NCBI GenBank assembly: GCA_020631735.1
Contig: CM036199.1
Coordinates: 19,013,553-19,077,552 of the forward strand
Length of the DNA: 64,000 bases
Direction of reading: 5' to 3'
From: Saccharum officinarum
Taxonomy: Eukaryota; Streptophyta; Magnoliopsida; Poales; Poaceae
The notes below the pieces were generated by a model. The model was not told where the DNA came from. It was given only the letters and a program-made list of their open reading frames with translations, and did no database searches. Below, in pieces: positions 11,506 through 22,620 of the stretch. A program made the position numbers and the translations under genes. Position 1 is the stretch's first letter. Every line of letters begins with the position of its first letter.

Positions 11506-11703
11506 GGAGTAAAATGTACCAGCGGCCTCTAAACATGATAGTAAGTGTCATCTAGGTCCCAGAATTTCCAAAATGCATACCCACATACATGAGTTAGGCC
11601 CATGCTATCACAGATCCAAACAGGTCCAGACTAAACCCATTTGTTGACTTGGAAGTCCACGCTGGCACATCAACGATGCTAGACCAACGAGAAAAATTCA
11701 CCG

Positions 11704-11930
11704 ACGGTCCCTGAAGTTGGCAGCGGGTGTCACTTAGGTCCCCGAACTTTGAACAGTGTATTTCTAAGTCCCTGAACTTGGCTTTAGGTGTCATCTAGGT
11801 CCCTGAACTTGGCTTTGGGTGTCACTTAGGTCCCCGAACTTTGAACAGTGTATTTCTGGGTCCCTGAACTTAGCTTTGGGTGTCATCTGGGTCCCTGAAC
11901 TTGACTTCGGGTGTCATCTAGGTCCCAATG
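11704..11930. repeat. Tandem array of about seven 31-bp units
   Basis: Units begin GTCCCTGAACTT or GTCCCCGAACTT and run 30-32 bases, alternating between a GGGTGTCATCTAG ending and a GAACAGTGTATTTCT ending. The array starts where homology between the P450 A and B flanks ends (near 11690). Single units of the same kind occur upstream of copy B (52205-52255). Confidence 0.75.
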
Positions 11931-12020
11931 CTGACGTGGTGCGGTCCTACATGTGGGGCCCACATGTCAGTCGGTTATATTTCTATTTCGGGGGTACTGT
12001 AGCTACAATTTCTAAAATAT

Positions 12021-12342
12021 TCCAAAAATTGTATCTTTTTCATATGATCTCGGATGAAGATGATTTTTATATGAAAAATGTAGCTCTCGATGAGATATAC
12101 AGCTTTCTAGTTTTGAGTTTTTTAATTTGAGATCACTAAAATGCTTAAAAAATTAAACAAATTTTCAGCAGTATATTAATCGCGTATAAGCGCTTATCGC
12201 CTTGGAAAAATCATATCTTTTTTATATGCTGTCAAATGGAGATGATTTCTATATGAAAGTTGTAGCTCTCGATGAGATCTACGACTTTCTAGTTTTGAGT
12301 TTTTTTAATTTGAGGTCGCTAAAATGCTCAAAAAAATTAAAC
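12021..12342. repeat. Two diverged tandem copies of about 140 bp
   Basis: 12021-12160 and 12201-12342 share GTAGCTCTCGATGAGAT, CTTTCTAGTTTTGAGTTTTT and AATTTGAG followed by CTAAAATGCT. They are AT-rich with no coding sign. Their origin is unknown; they may belong to the same transposable element as the array before them. Confidence 0.6.
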
Positions 12343-12993
12343 GAAGCCTTTACTTAAAACTAAAAAGGAATAGAACCGAAAGCTCTTTTCCAATATAAAG
12401 AGGCATGTCAACAAGCACCCGACAGATGCTCATCTACTTTCATTTCCTATTTTTTTTTATCAATATCCTTCCCCTCGTATTCTTTCCTTCGAGCCTAAGC
12501 CAATGGCTAGTGAAGTGAATCCTTCATTCGCCGTGAAATACATAATATAATTTAATGTTAGCAATATCCTATATATTAAACCTGTGCCACATTAAAATAT
12601 AATATTGATACATTTTTTTCCGTTGCATAATACAAGTGAAATATTTAGACGTAAATCTCTGCTCCTAAAAAGAGTAAACAAGACCCGTTCACTATGCCGC
12701 GGTGAAGCCGCGCGGCCTCCCGCTTCACACCTCGATTTTTTGCTCCGACATGTGCCCCCAGGCTCGCTCCCTCGCTCAGTCCTTCCCGTCTCCCCTCAAG
12801 CTGTGCCTCTGCTCCGATTGCCTGGCCGCCACGCCGTCCCCCAGCCCTAGGCCCTCCCTGTCTCACCTGGCTGCCGCCCCGCTCCGCCATGCCCCCTCCT
12901 TAAGAAGCTTCTCCCGCGCCAACACCGCCGGTCAACAGCGCGCTCCGTTAGTCGGGATTTCGTACCTTCCGATCAACCCCGCCTTCTCTCTAC

Positions 12994-13114
12994 CTTCCGT
13001 TGCCGGCCTCGGCCTGGAGTCCTGGACCCGGCAGAGGAGCGCGGTGGTCTTGTCTGCGAACATGGGTACCACGATGACATGGATCTCGCGGGACTGAGCC
13101 GCCTGGATCTCCAT
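12994..13114 (-). pseudogene. TK1: Captured thymidine kinase exon 1 fragment
   Basis: The minus strand reads EIHVIVVPMFADKTTALLCRVQ, which matches the P-loop region of plant and animal TK1-type thymidine kinases (family pattern GPMFAGKT). Two P-loop glycines are changed, to Val and Asp. After VQ a one-base shift opens the frame that reads AEAGNGR, as in the family, and this ends at a good donor AG|GTAGAG (12993-12992). An exon with its splice donor means genomic DNA was captured, not an mRNA copy. The kinase phosphorylates thymidine in nucleotide salvage; this fragment cannot. Upstream Ala/Arg-rich sequence to about 13237 may be the transit-peptide region. Confidence 0.75.
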
Positions 13115-13731
13115 AGCCGCACGGCCTCCGACTCGCGACTGAACCGCCGCAGAGACTGACCTCGCCGGGCCAAGCTTGTTTCTGGCAGCACGACCCCGAC
13201 GGGAAGGTAGAGAGAGGAGCAGCGACCGCTGTCTCATTGGTTAGGCAATCTCTCTCTCTGTTGCTTGCCATTGCCACTCCGATTCGGGCCCAATTTCATG
13301 AGTTGTTGTTTATGGATACTCTATTCTGAAACTTCATCCTTTTGGTTCATTAACTTATGAAAAAAACAAAAGTTGATGAATCTTGTGCAATTCTGAATGC
13401 TCAGATGGGACAAATAGAAAACCGTGTGATACACTCTATTTGAACCATGTCCTATGTTCAGGGCTAGAGATACGTTGATATGATAGCGGATAACCTGCCT
13501 TCCAGAGTCATCCATAGTCACTGCTGGCCTGTTGCATATATTGGTACTCACAAATTACGGTGATCAATCAATCATTTTATTTTCCAAAATTTCTGCTGAG
13601 TTCCGAATGAAAAAAATCTCATTTTCTTGAACAAAAAGTCACAAGATTGTATTGGTTTGATTGATAAATAGGAGATGGAATGTAAAATCTTATAAATTTG
13701 GAAAAAATTATCGTTCTTACTGCACTTCCAG

Positions 13732-13842
13732 GATTTAGATGTCACTCCAGGTGGGCTATATGATGACCTCGCAGGTGTTTCTTTCTGGGAGGATTTAGCT
13801 GCGAATTTCTTGTGTATCAATCTATCTCATATGCTTTTATGA
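13732..13842 (+). other. Possible captured exon inside the Helitron
   Basis: A pyrimidine-rich stretch ending CTTCCAG (13725-13731) is followed by an open frame of 36 codons that reads DLDVTPGGLYDDLAG and then VSFWEDLAANF before TGA. The acceptor-like start and protein-like composition suggest a captured exon. I do not recognise the protein. Confidence 0.25.
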
Positions 13843-14515
13843 ACCTAACAAATTTCCACCCATTGTCTCCTTTTGTTTTGTTTCAACTGGACAATGTCTC
13901 TGCATATCTGGTCATCAAACAAATTTGACTACCATTGTCAGATTCCTGTTGTCTCTGAATGTTATCATTGTCTACCTCGCTCTATAAATTTAGCTAATGT
14001 TTAGATATTGACTACTACTGAGATATGACAAATTTTCACCCCCATTAGGTGTCTGTCTACAAAAAATAACTTGCAGCTGCGCTGGTGTGGTACTCGACCA
14101 CAAGGAACTCCATGGGGCTGTGAGCGATCACTGCGCCGGTTGGGTACAGCCGTGGAGGTCTCCCCGTGGCCGTGTGGCTCCAATCCATCGGCCACCCATG
14201 GTCGGAGGACATGTTGTTGCACCTCACCTGCGCCATGAGAAGTTGAATGCCATCGAGAACTCCCATCGGAGGATAATGCGTTGACTGCTGGGTTCTCGAT
14301 TGAATTAGCCATTGAAAGAACTGTGCTTTCATTGAATGATTAGTGCTCCGTTAGCTACTACCCAGGCTACCACAGCCCATCAACACCAATTCAGATACTA
14401 CCCGCATAAAGTTTGTTGCTTCCAGTAACAGTGTAGCAAGGATTAGGCATCTGCTATGGTTGTGGCTTGGGAGCTGGCATGTTATCTACTGCAGATGACT
14501 ATGGAATTTTAGTAA

Positions 14516-14759
14516 GTGTGTGTTTAGATGGTTGTAAAGTGTGTGTAAAGTTCCTGTAGCACTTTTCGTTGTTATTTGGTAAAATTTATCCAATCATGGA
14601 CTAACTAGGCTCAAAAGATTCGTCTCGACATTTACAGACAAACTGTGCAATTAGTTATTTTTTTACCTACATTTAATGCTCCATGTATGCGTCCAAAGAT
14701 TTGATGTGACGGGGAATCTTGTAAAATTTTTGAAATTTTGAAGTAACTAAACACTGCCT
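14516..14759. mobile_element. Tourist-like MITE (copy 1)
   Basis: It runs from GTGTGTTTAGATGG to GTAACTAAACACTGCC, with the family core (gactaactaggctcaaaag, gattcgtctcg, gtgcaattag). Its relatives are at 14968, 17811, 18166 and 54547. It lies inside the Helitron. Confidence 0.7.
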
Positions 14760-14967
14760 AAATTTTGTTGGAATACTCCAATGGCACTGACACGATCTCC
14801 TGAATTCAGTCTACTCATCATCAATGCCAAGGGCATCAGGATGGCACATGCAATTACCGCATAGGTAAACACACTTCTGTCATTCTGTGTTTTGCTGACA
14901 TTAATGGATTGGGCGATTTGAAGTTTTTGTGAAACAATGCACCAAAGACATCTCACAAAAACATAAA

Positions 14968-15207
14968 GGGTGTGTTTAGTTCCCTGAAAAAGGGTGAAAA
15001 ATGTACTGTAGCACGTTTTGGTTTTATTTGGCAAATAGTGTCTAACCATTGACTAATTAGGTTTAAAACGTTCGTCTCGCAAAATACAACCCAGCTGTAC
15101 AATTAGTTTTTAATTTCATCTACATTTAGTACTCCATGCATGTATCGCAAGTTTGATGTGACGGCTTTTTTTTGCACAATGCTTTTTTGGAGGAACTAAA
15201 CACAGCC
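14968..15207. mobile_element. Tourist-like MITE (copy 2)
   Basis: The termini GGGTGTGTTTAGTTCC and GGAACTAAACACAGCC are inverted repeats, with the same family core as copy 1. It is flanked by AAA or TAA, consistent with a 3-bp target site. It lies inside the Helitron near its 3' end. Confidence 0.75.
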
Positions 15208-15311
15208 AAACATAAACTCTCCAGATCTTAATTTTGGCTTGGTAAAAGGATTCTCGAACATCTCAAAAAAAAATTTGTCGCTCCCATTGCAATGCATGGG
15301 CAATCATCTAG

Positions 15312-15949
15312 TATATTATAATTTTGATTTCTTATGGCATTCTGTGTTGATATAGTTAAATATTAAGTTCCATACTTTCGTATCTGTCTTTGAGAACTCA
15401 TAAAAATTATCGACAAGAACTTAGTTGCTGAAGTAAATTTGTACGCATAGACACTAAATAACATAATAATTAGTCTTAAATTTAGAGAATAAGTTGAAAA
15501 TTTGCATAAATGAGAATGTAAAACAGTTCAAACATAGTTAAAAAAATACACAGGATTCTGACAAGTTGCACTTGCACATAACTCATACTCACATGAATAC
15601 ATGATCCAGTGCTGATCAATCTCGCTTGGCAACGTTGCACTTGCTCGTAACGCACATGATCTTAATATAATGCCTCCTCCAGCAACTTTTAGAGGCCATA
15701 GCCAAGGTGTTTATCTGGATTTAAACTCGAGACCTTATGCTAAGGTTCCCTCGAGCATACATATCAATTGAGCTACGCGACATAGGAGCCGAGAAGGATG
15801 GCGCAGGGGGCGTGGAGGAGGCCGACCTCGCAAGGGGCGTAGATGAGGTGGCCGCCAACAATGCTGGGACCTGAGGGCATGGAGCCGAGAGGGAGGACTG
15901 GAGGAGGAGAGCTCAGTGCCTAAGTGCGGCGGGAGGCGGGGGAGGAAAT
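15312..15949. other. Non-coding stretch with a tRNA-like (SINE-like) segment
   Basis: No gene is visible. The minus strand of about 15715-15780 reads TAGCTCAATTGA (box A-like, 11 of 12) and, about 40 bases on, GAGTTTAAATCC (weak box B). This suggests a tRNA-derived SINE head or a tRNA relic. A GC-rich segment follows from 15790. Confidence 0.35.
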
Positions 15950-16210
15950 GAAGTTAGGACTAGGAAGGAGAATTGGCGGGCTGTTAGCAGGCCGTGGCGG
16001 CCACCGTGCCGGCACTGGGCCTCCCATTGTGGGCCAGGATAGACCGATATGCCTGTGCCTGAGGTGCAGCCTAGGCACGATCCTGTGTATCGGGCCGGCC
16101 TAGCCCGAGCTCGCACAACACGGGGCCGTGCCGTGCTTGGGCCCGGCCAAAAAAGTCGTGCTTCGGGCTGGGTCACCAAGCTGCGGGCTGCATGCTCATA
16201 TATAGCAGCC
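15950..16210. repeat. hAT-like subterminal region rich in GGGCCGGC motifs
   Basis: Clustered CGGGCC, GGCCCG and GCCGTGCCG words resemble the subterminal motif clusters of Ac-like hAT elements. A similar cluster lies at 39010-39240 next to the hAT transposase. I cannot place termini. Confidence 0.3.
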
Positions 16211-16235
16211 GATGGGAGAGGATGGTGGCGGTGGA

Positions 16236-16470
16236 GGGCCTGTTTGGTTCGTTTCCGGACATCGTCAAAGTCTACCACACCGTGGATGCCGTAGTTTCGG
16301 TTAACGTTTGGTTCGTTCCAAAGCTTTAGCGCCGCCGCGGATTACCAGCAACATGCAAGTCACTTTTCACACCACCAATCGCTAAATCTGTGGCAAGCAA
16401 ATTGATCGCTCAATTTTTGGCGCAGCCACAGCCTCGGCCCGGCGTCCCTCGGCGCCATCCAAACAGGCCC
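16236..16470. mobile_element. MITE with perfect 12-bp inverted ends
   Basis: GGGCCTGTTTGG at 16236 and CCAAACAGGCCC at 16470 are perfect inverted repeats bounding 235 bp. I see no clear target-site duplication. The class is probably Tourist or hAT. Confidence 0.65.
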
Positions 16471-17810
16471 AAAATCACTATGTTGGAGTAAGAAAAAGAG
16501 ATAGGACTGTTCACACCCAAACCTAATGCCTACCTCAAATTCTATAACCTATAGTTATAAGTTAGCTTTATTATATAACCGGAATGGTTCATTTGTCAAT
16601 CTAAACACGTGCTAATCCAATCTCTTGGCCCCAATAGTTACTAAAAAAATAAGTTTGTAATATAAATCAATGAGTTTTTCAAGTGGCTAAAAAAATTAGA
16701 AGCATATTTGTTGGGTTCCTCCAACAATTTTTTCAAAACCTCACACCTAAAATATAGAAGACAATTTTATATCAAGGACTATTTTCAAATCATATTAACC
16801 ACTATTATGCTTTCTTTTTGTCTCGTACATTTTTATTGGGAACCCTATCATTCTTCTTATTCCTCCCCACGTCCTTCCACCACCAGATTGCCGACCGATA
16901 CGCGCGCGTATATTCCTGCACAGTTGGGTTGATTTTACCAACTGTGAAAAGGTTAAGAGTTGAGATATAGAGTTGTTGGAGAGTATTTTTTTAATCTTGC
17001 AAAAAAATCAAGATGGGAGTGGATTTTGGAAACTATTGGAGATGCTCTAACAAAAATAGGATGTATTTTGCACGTATTCATAAAGATATGTATATATGTG
17101 TATGTGTTTGTATTGCGTTTTAAAAAGAAGAGTATCTCTAATAGTATGTTTTTAAACTCACTCCCTAAATTCTTGTTTGGAGTGAGCCATTCTTATAAAA
17201 TTTGCTCTCCATCTCTCTACCCTTCAATGTCTTCTCTATATCTTGTTTGACATTTTGGCTATGCTCCCTATCTTGGGTGAGCAAAAAACAGAGAATAGAC
17301 AACAAAAATAATTGAAGATTTAGTTGCAAAAAAAATGTTGAAGGGGATTTTTTAACTACAATCTTTATTCAAAAAATATAAATAGTCTATTGAAGTTTGC
17401 TCTAAGTCTATATCTATCCAAATCCAATGGATTTCTTGACTGGACGAGTTGCCACACCGGCGACGTGCTGGGCGCCGCTCGTGATCTGTGAAACTAGGGC
17501 GCCGGGGGTGATTCTGCCGGGGAAATGCCATTTGAGCAATTCGCCTGGCTGGATCCACCAACAGTCGTAGAAAGGCCGCGAGCCCTGCAAACCGTGCCAC
17601 CGCTGCCGTAGCGGCCCAGGCCAAGTCACCGGATTTGAGTGGGCAGTAGGCACTCACCAAGGTACCAAGCCACCTCCCAGGCTGCCACCACTGCGCCTGC
17701 CAGGCCCGTCTCTGAAATGAAAGCGGCTCCTGCTGCTTGCGGAACCTGCTTGCGGCGCGACGCCGAAAGCGACACGTTGGTCGACGGTCGACGCCAGAAA
17801 AAATAGATTG
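16471..17810. other. AT-rich intergenic stretch, no gene
   Basis: Sequence is AT-rich up to about 17400, then GC-richer at 17430-17800. ORFs on both strands there lack any family motif. No repeat structure stands out. Confidence 0.5.
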
Positions 17811-18045
17811 GCCCCTCTTTAGTTCTCAAAATTTTTCAAGATTTTTTGTCACATCGAATCTTTGGACGAATGCATGCATGAAACATTAAATATAGATAAA
17901 AAAATAAAACTAATTATACAGTTTAGACGAAATTCATGAGGCGAATCTTTTAAGTCTAATTAGACCATGATTAAACACTAATTGATAAATAATAATAAAA
18001 CTGTTATAGTACTATTTTCTAAAATAATTTCGCGAAAACAGGCCC
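17811..18045. mobile_element. Tourist-like MITE (degraded)
   Basis: It starts GCCCCTCTTTAGTTCTC and carries the family core in reverse (cacatcgaatctttgga, catgcatgaaacatta, aggcgaatcttttaag). The right end is eroded near GCGAAAACAGGCCCC. Confidence 0.55.
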
Positions 18046-18165
18046 CGCTCACGACTCAGAATCCGTCGCCGAGGACTCCAGAAGCACAGGAATGCAGTGC
18101 AGGCGGCCTGCACCTATGCATGCTGCCGATTGGCTTCTGCCGTGTACGGAGTAGCTTCCAAGTTA

Positions 18166-18439
18166 GGCCGTGTTTAGTTGGCCCCATTTTGAAGGTCCAA
18201 AATCTGTACAGTGAAAGATTTCTCGCTGTAGCATTTCGTTTGTATTTATGAATTTTTGTCCAAACATTGACTAATTAGGTTCAACAGATTCGTCTCGCAA
18301 AGTACAACTAAACTGTGCAATTAGTTTTTGATTTCATCTACATTTAGTACTCCATGCATATGCCGACATTTCGATGTAATAAGAAATCTTATTTTTGCAT
18401 AGTAAAATTTGGGAGAAAATTTAGCATCTAAATAAGGCC
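18166..18439. mobile_element. Tourist-like MITE with TTA target duplication
   Basis: GGCCGTGTTTAG and CTAAATAAGGCC end the element, and TTA flanks both sides (18163-18165 and 18440-18442). The 3-bp TTA duplication supports the PIF/Harbinger superfamily. Confidence 0.8.
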
Positions 18440-18694
18440 TTAGCCGTAGCCGCCCCAGTCCCCACCATCCCCTATTCTAGCCAAACGTCATTTTGCCTTT
18501 TGCTTCGTAATCCATGACCTTGCACGAAAGCGAACCATGCTTCGGTCGACCGGGCGTTATGCCAATCCAGGCCATTAAATATTCGCGAGATTATGCGTAA
18601 CAAGCCCTTCCGGTGCGTTTTCGACCGCAACAAAAAAAAATCATTGCACGCCGCAAAGCTATTGTGATCTGAAGTTCTGAACCACGTTGTTGTT

Positions 18695-19340
18695 TTAAAT
18701 ATTAGCCTGAGGTGTCAACACTAACCAAATCTTTTGTAATGGCCATTCTTTTTTTTTTCTTAAGCGTGACAACTGAGTTAAAGTAAACTAACCCGTGGAT
18801 ATGTGTATGTCATCTTAAAAAAATTTCTTGACAGCAGCCCTTTTTGTTGAAGCTCGTGGCCCGGTGTAGTAAGTCACCGAATTCCTAGCTTAGACAAATT
18901 AATGCTCATGTGGCTTGTGTTGTGAGCCACCATGAGTAACTCCTGCTCCCTCTCTGGTCCAGTTTATAAGGCATTATGTATAAGTCAAGAGTCAAACTTT
19001 ATAATCTTTCATTCACTAATAATTTTTGACTATTGTAATATAAATTTGATACTATATTAGAGTGTAATCAAATGTACTATCTAATAGTAATAAACTTATA
19101 ATCATAAATAATATAATATAATATAAATAAATGATCAAAGTATAATTTAGAAGACCGTATCAAATTTGACCATGCCTTATAAATTGGGCCGGAGGAAGTA
19201 GGTTAGAGATAGAGCCGGAAATTATATATAAAGGAGACAAAATAGTAAATATAAATTATTAGGAGGTAAAATCCATATTTGCTATTGAATTACATAACAA
19301 AATTTTACGTGCATAAGAGGAACTCATCTAGTAGAGTGGG
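18695..19340 (+). repeat. Block duplicated upstream of P450 copy B, split by a MITE
   Basis: 18695-18942 and 19202-19340 match 51703-51945 and 51950-52088 in the same orientation, with moderate divergence (shared words include CAGCAGCCCTTTTTGTT, GCTCATGTGGCTTG and ATATAAATTATTA). Copy B places this block just upstream of its promoter. No P450 follows here. It may be the relic of an older tandem copy. Confidence 0.65.
18940..19201. mobile_element. Stowaway-like MITE
   Basis: CTGCTCCCTCTCTGGTCCAG plus TTTATAAGGCA at the left pairs with TGCCTTATAAATTGGGCCGG plus AGGAAGTAG at the right, giving imperfect inverted ends of about 30 bp. The CTCCCTC start and TA-rich target fit Stowaway (Tc1/mariner). 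The paralogous block at 51945/51950 lacks it. Confidence 0.7.
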
Positions 19341-20229
19341 TGCTTAGGCCCCCTCTACCTCTACGTCGGTGATCCTTTTTATTTTTTGGCATAAAAATTT
19401 CAATATTTTGCCGTACATATACTAAATTAAAAATAATATGATGTTGTCTGTTGGTGGAATGAATCATTTGTTCCTTTGAAAAATGGGTTTACATAAAACC
19501 ATACACGGAAAATGATATCATTTTTCATAAGAAAAAACAATGTTTAATGGTAGAACGAAAACCAGAAATTTCTAGCACCCGACTTCTGAAAGTCGTTCTC
19601 CCAAACCACAACATTTCAAAGGCACGTTGGTTTTTTAATGGTTTTGTCAGATCTAAAATAAAAGACTTAGGGACCTTCAAAGATCTCACAATTTTTTAAA
19701 TCGATGCTAACAACTTATTTTGCTTCTATCTAGCATCATAGTTTTTATGATTAGAATGTTATAGTTGAGTTTTTGGTTAAACTATTTAACTCCAAGATAT
19801 TTTCAAAAATCTGAAAAAAGCATCTAAATCCATGGTTCGGAAAATAATATTTTGTCATTTTTTTCTTAGCATATGTGGTTAAGTGAAATATGAAGTTCCT
19901 TAATAAACTGTATGCTAAAAGTATTGTGATGAGGACATGACACCATCGGATACGACCATTGATTATAAGGTATGCTCGTTCCTATATTTGCATAGTGATT
20001 TTGGGTACAATTCATTTGATTCCACGTGTATGTGTCGCTATTTGAATGTAGGTACAAATATGTCTCAAAGTGCAAGTCTATCAAAGTTGAACTTTCGGTT
20101 CGTCGGCAGCTCGACAGTGCTTCATTGCGAAGGTCATAACTCATCTATCCGGAGTATGATTGAGGTCAATGAGCACTTGATGGAAATATTATTTGATAAG
20201 CTTTTCAAATAGATCTGGTTCCACCTTAA
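19341..20229. other. Intergenic stretch, no gene recognised
   Basis: It is AT-rich, with an ORF at 19937-20212 (plus) and one at 19866-20144 (minus) overlapping each other. Neither has a family motif. Nothing else is seen. Confidence 0.4.
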
Positions 20230-21181
20230 TATCACGTCGGCAAGGCCTCCAAATCATGAAGATATTCTATCGCTGTTTTTGCTGGGAGCTACAACGTCAT
20301 CGCGGGCTTGTTATTCACACTTGGGACCTAGACCCAAGTGAGAGCACACCCCAAGGACTTGGAGAACCCACCAAGGAAGCTCTTGAACGTCCTCCTCCTT
20401 GGCCACCACCTTAGGAGGCCAGTAAGGACATCCAAATCAAGCCGGAGGCCCAGTCCAATTTAAGTTCAAGTCTTTCTCGGTCTTTAGGACTAGTCTGTAA
20501 TAAAACGGACGCCCATGACGCATCCGGACTCCGTTTTCGATGATCCACATATGGATGGAAAGATAATTTCATAACCTAACCAATGACTTTAGTTTAAGAC
20601 CCAAATTCTATTGGAGACAACGGAAATCTTCAAAACAAGTTGACGTCCAGAATTTGTCAGGGCGCTGCGTCGCCGTCTTTTGGACCGTTTGACCCTTGTA
20701 ACGTGTCGAGACTTCTTAGCGACGTGAGTAGGGGTCCTTGGACGCCCCTTAGAATTTATAATCAGTAGCCGCCACCTACGTTAGGGTTTGGGTTTTGCTT
20801 TAGATCAATCTGTTTTTGAACAGTCGCCATTATCGGTTTGCGAGACCCCAACTTCGAGTGCTTAATTATTTATCCGTAATTGTCACTTCAATTGAGTTGC
20901 ATTTTATCTTATTCTTGCTTGTGTTCTTCGATTCGCAGCAGAGATTAACCTTCGTGGCGAGGTCAACCGGATTGTGACACGGTTGATAACCAGAGGAGAC
21001 GTGGTGCTAATGTTGTAGGGTTCAGGTCTTTGTCATTTGAAGCCAGATCGGTGTGTCGCAATCCGACCAAATCGATAGTTATCTTGAACCTGGTGGAAAA
21101 TCGGGAATCACGTCCCCATCATATTGTTTCATTTTGAATAAATTTAAAGGCATTCAAAACCATATCTAAAAATTTCATGAC
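20230..21181 (+). repeat. LTR-like retroelement remnant
   Basis: The composition and order resemble a retroelement LTR end with leader: a moderately GC-rich body, a motif AGGGTTTGGGTTTTGC near 20784-20800, and a segment with TTCGATTCGCAGCAGAG. No terminal pair or coding domain is visible, so this is tentative. The copia element at 21187 interrupts whatever follows. Confidence 0.3.
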
Positions 21182-22165
21182 ATGTGTGTAAGGTCCTAGA
21201 TGGCTAGAGGGGGGTGAATAGCCTATAAAAAATCTACACAAGCCGCTAAGCAAACTTGTTAGAATAACAAACGGCATAAAGCGAGATTTGCTTAGCCTAT
21301 GGTTGTGATGCAAGCCTCTTATCCACAAGTCTAGTAGATTATGATCTCTAGTTCACACAAGAGCTAAGTTACTAATTTTACACTAGTGAGCAATCTAACA
21401 ACACTACTAGCAAAGCTACCACTAGAGCTACACAAGAATAATCTAGTAAAAGTAAATGCAAGAGAGAGGATTGTGAATCTTATACCGACGGTGGAGAGAA
21501 GATGTTGCCAATCACCAAGATGATATACAATCAATCAATATTGACAACAACACAATATGAAGACCAATCACCGGGAGATAAGTGACACAATATTTTTGTT
21601 CACCCGGTGTTCACTTGTGCACCGACAAGCTACGTCACCGGTTATGTCTACCAACACTTAGATGGTTCCTCGGTGTGACCCTCAAGTCACTTGCCCCTCA
21701 AGGCACGCCCCGCAAGGCACCATAAGACATCACTCTCAAGTGAGGTAACTCAATGACACGTGCAATGTAATAGAGTTGCTTTTGGCACTCCGCCGAGGAA
21801 AGCACAAGAACCTCTTACAATCAACCGGAGGTGGCCAAGAACAATCACCTTCTCTTGCCAACGCCTCCAACAATCTCTAAGCCGGCTAGGAGCGGTACTC
21901 TCCAAGAGTAACAAGAAATCCACCAGCTAAACCACCCACAAGTGCCACTAGATGCCCTCAAGCTATGCAATGCACTTTGGGATCACTTAATCTCACTTTT
22001 GATTTGTAATCAAGCAAGAGAGATGAGTAGGAGGAGATGCTCTAGCTCAAAGGATGCACAAGAGTGTTAAAAATCACGAGTTACCTCCCCAAGGGCCGGC
22101 CAACAGGTATTTATAAGCATCCCAAACGAATAGAGCCGTTGTACCCCTTCACTGGGTACTTTTCA

Positions 22166-22620
22166 GGACGACCGGACGCGCCGGTCGTAACTGACCGGAC
22201 GCGCTCAACCGCGTCCGATCCTCCAACGGTCACTGCGCCAACAGTCAAACCAAATGACCGGACGCACCGCTCAACTGACCGGACGCGCCGATCACACAGT
22301 ACCGCGCGCCCGCGAAGCAATGACCGGACGCACTCCAGGCAACGACCGGACGCGACAGTGCCAGCGTCCGGTTAGAGTCCAGTAAGCTCCCTCAACGACC
22401 GGACACGTCCGATCACGTGTGATCAGACGCGCCGCGCGTCCGATAGTCCTTGTGAACTGCAGTTCCCTCTGGGCGACTGACCGGACGTGCCAGTCCCACG
22501 AGTGACCGGACGCGCCGGTTGTAAACCCTAACACCCGCGCGCCTGACTGCTGCGTTGAACTGACCGGACGCGTTCGGTCATACCATGACCACGTCCGGTG
22601 CAGCGTCCGGTCACCTCTGT
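22166..22620. repeat. CpG-rich CCGGACGCG cluster in copia 1 3' LTR
   Basis: About fifteen copies of GACCGGACGCG and variants, several followed by CCGGTC, lie in 450 bp. The matching cluster in the other LTR is at 35946-36367. Many motif copies have decayed by C-to-T change. Confidence 0.75.

Larger units (their letters stand above)
12567..15311 (+). mobile_element. Non-autonomous Helitron, 2.75 kb
   Basis: The 5' end reads TCCTATATATTAAA, close to the usual grass Helitron start, and follows an A at 12566. The 3' end is CTAG (15308-15311) followed by T. A hairpin, CCCATTGC-AAT-GCATGGG at 15283-15300, lies seven bases before CTAG. All fit the Helitron rules: 5' TC, 3' CTRR, hairpin, insertion between A and T. 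There is no Rep/helicase ORF. Inside are a thymidine kinase exon in antisense (12994-13114), a possible second captured exon (13732-13842), GC-rich sequence of unknown origin, and two Tourist-like MITEs. Gene capture is typical of grass Helitrons. Confidence 0.75.

Noticed and set aside
12605..13097. Plus-strand ORFs rich in Pro and Ser in the Helitron
   Set aside because: They overlap the minus-strand TK exon and have no recognisable domain; GC-driven.
22166..22620. CRISPR-like array of short repeats
   Set aside because: Repeat units are about 10-18 bp, irregularly spaced and in a plant LTR; no spacer-repeat regularity and no cas genes.
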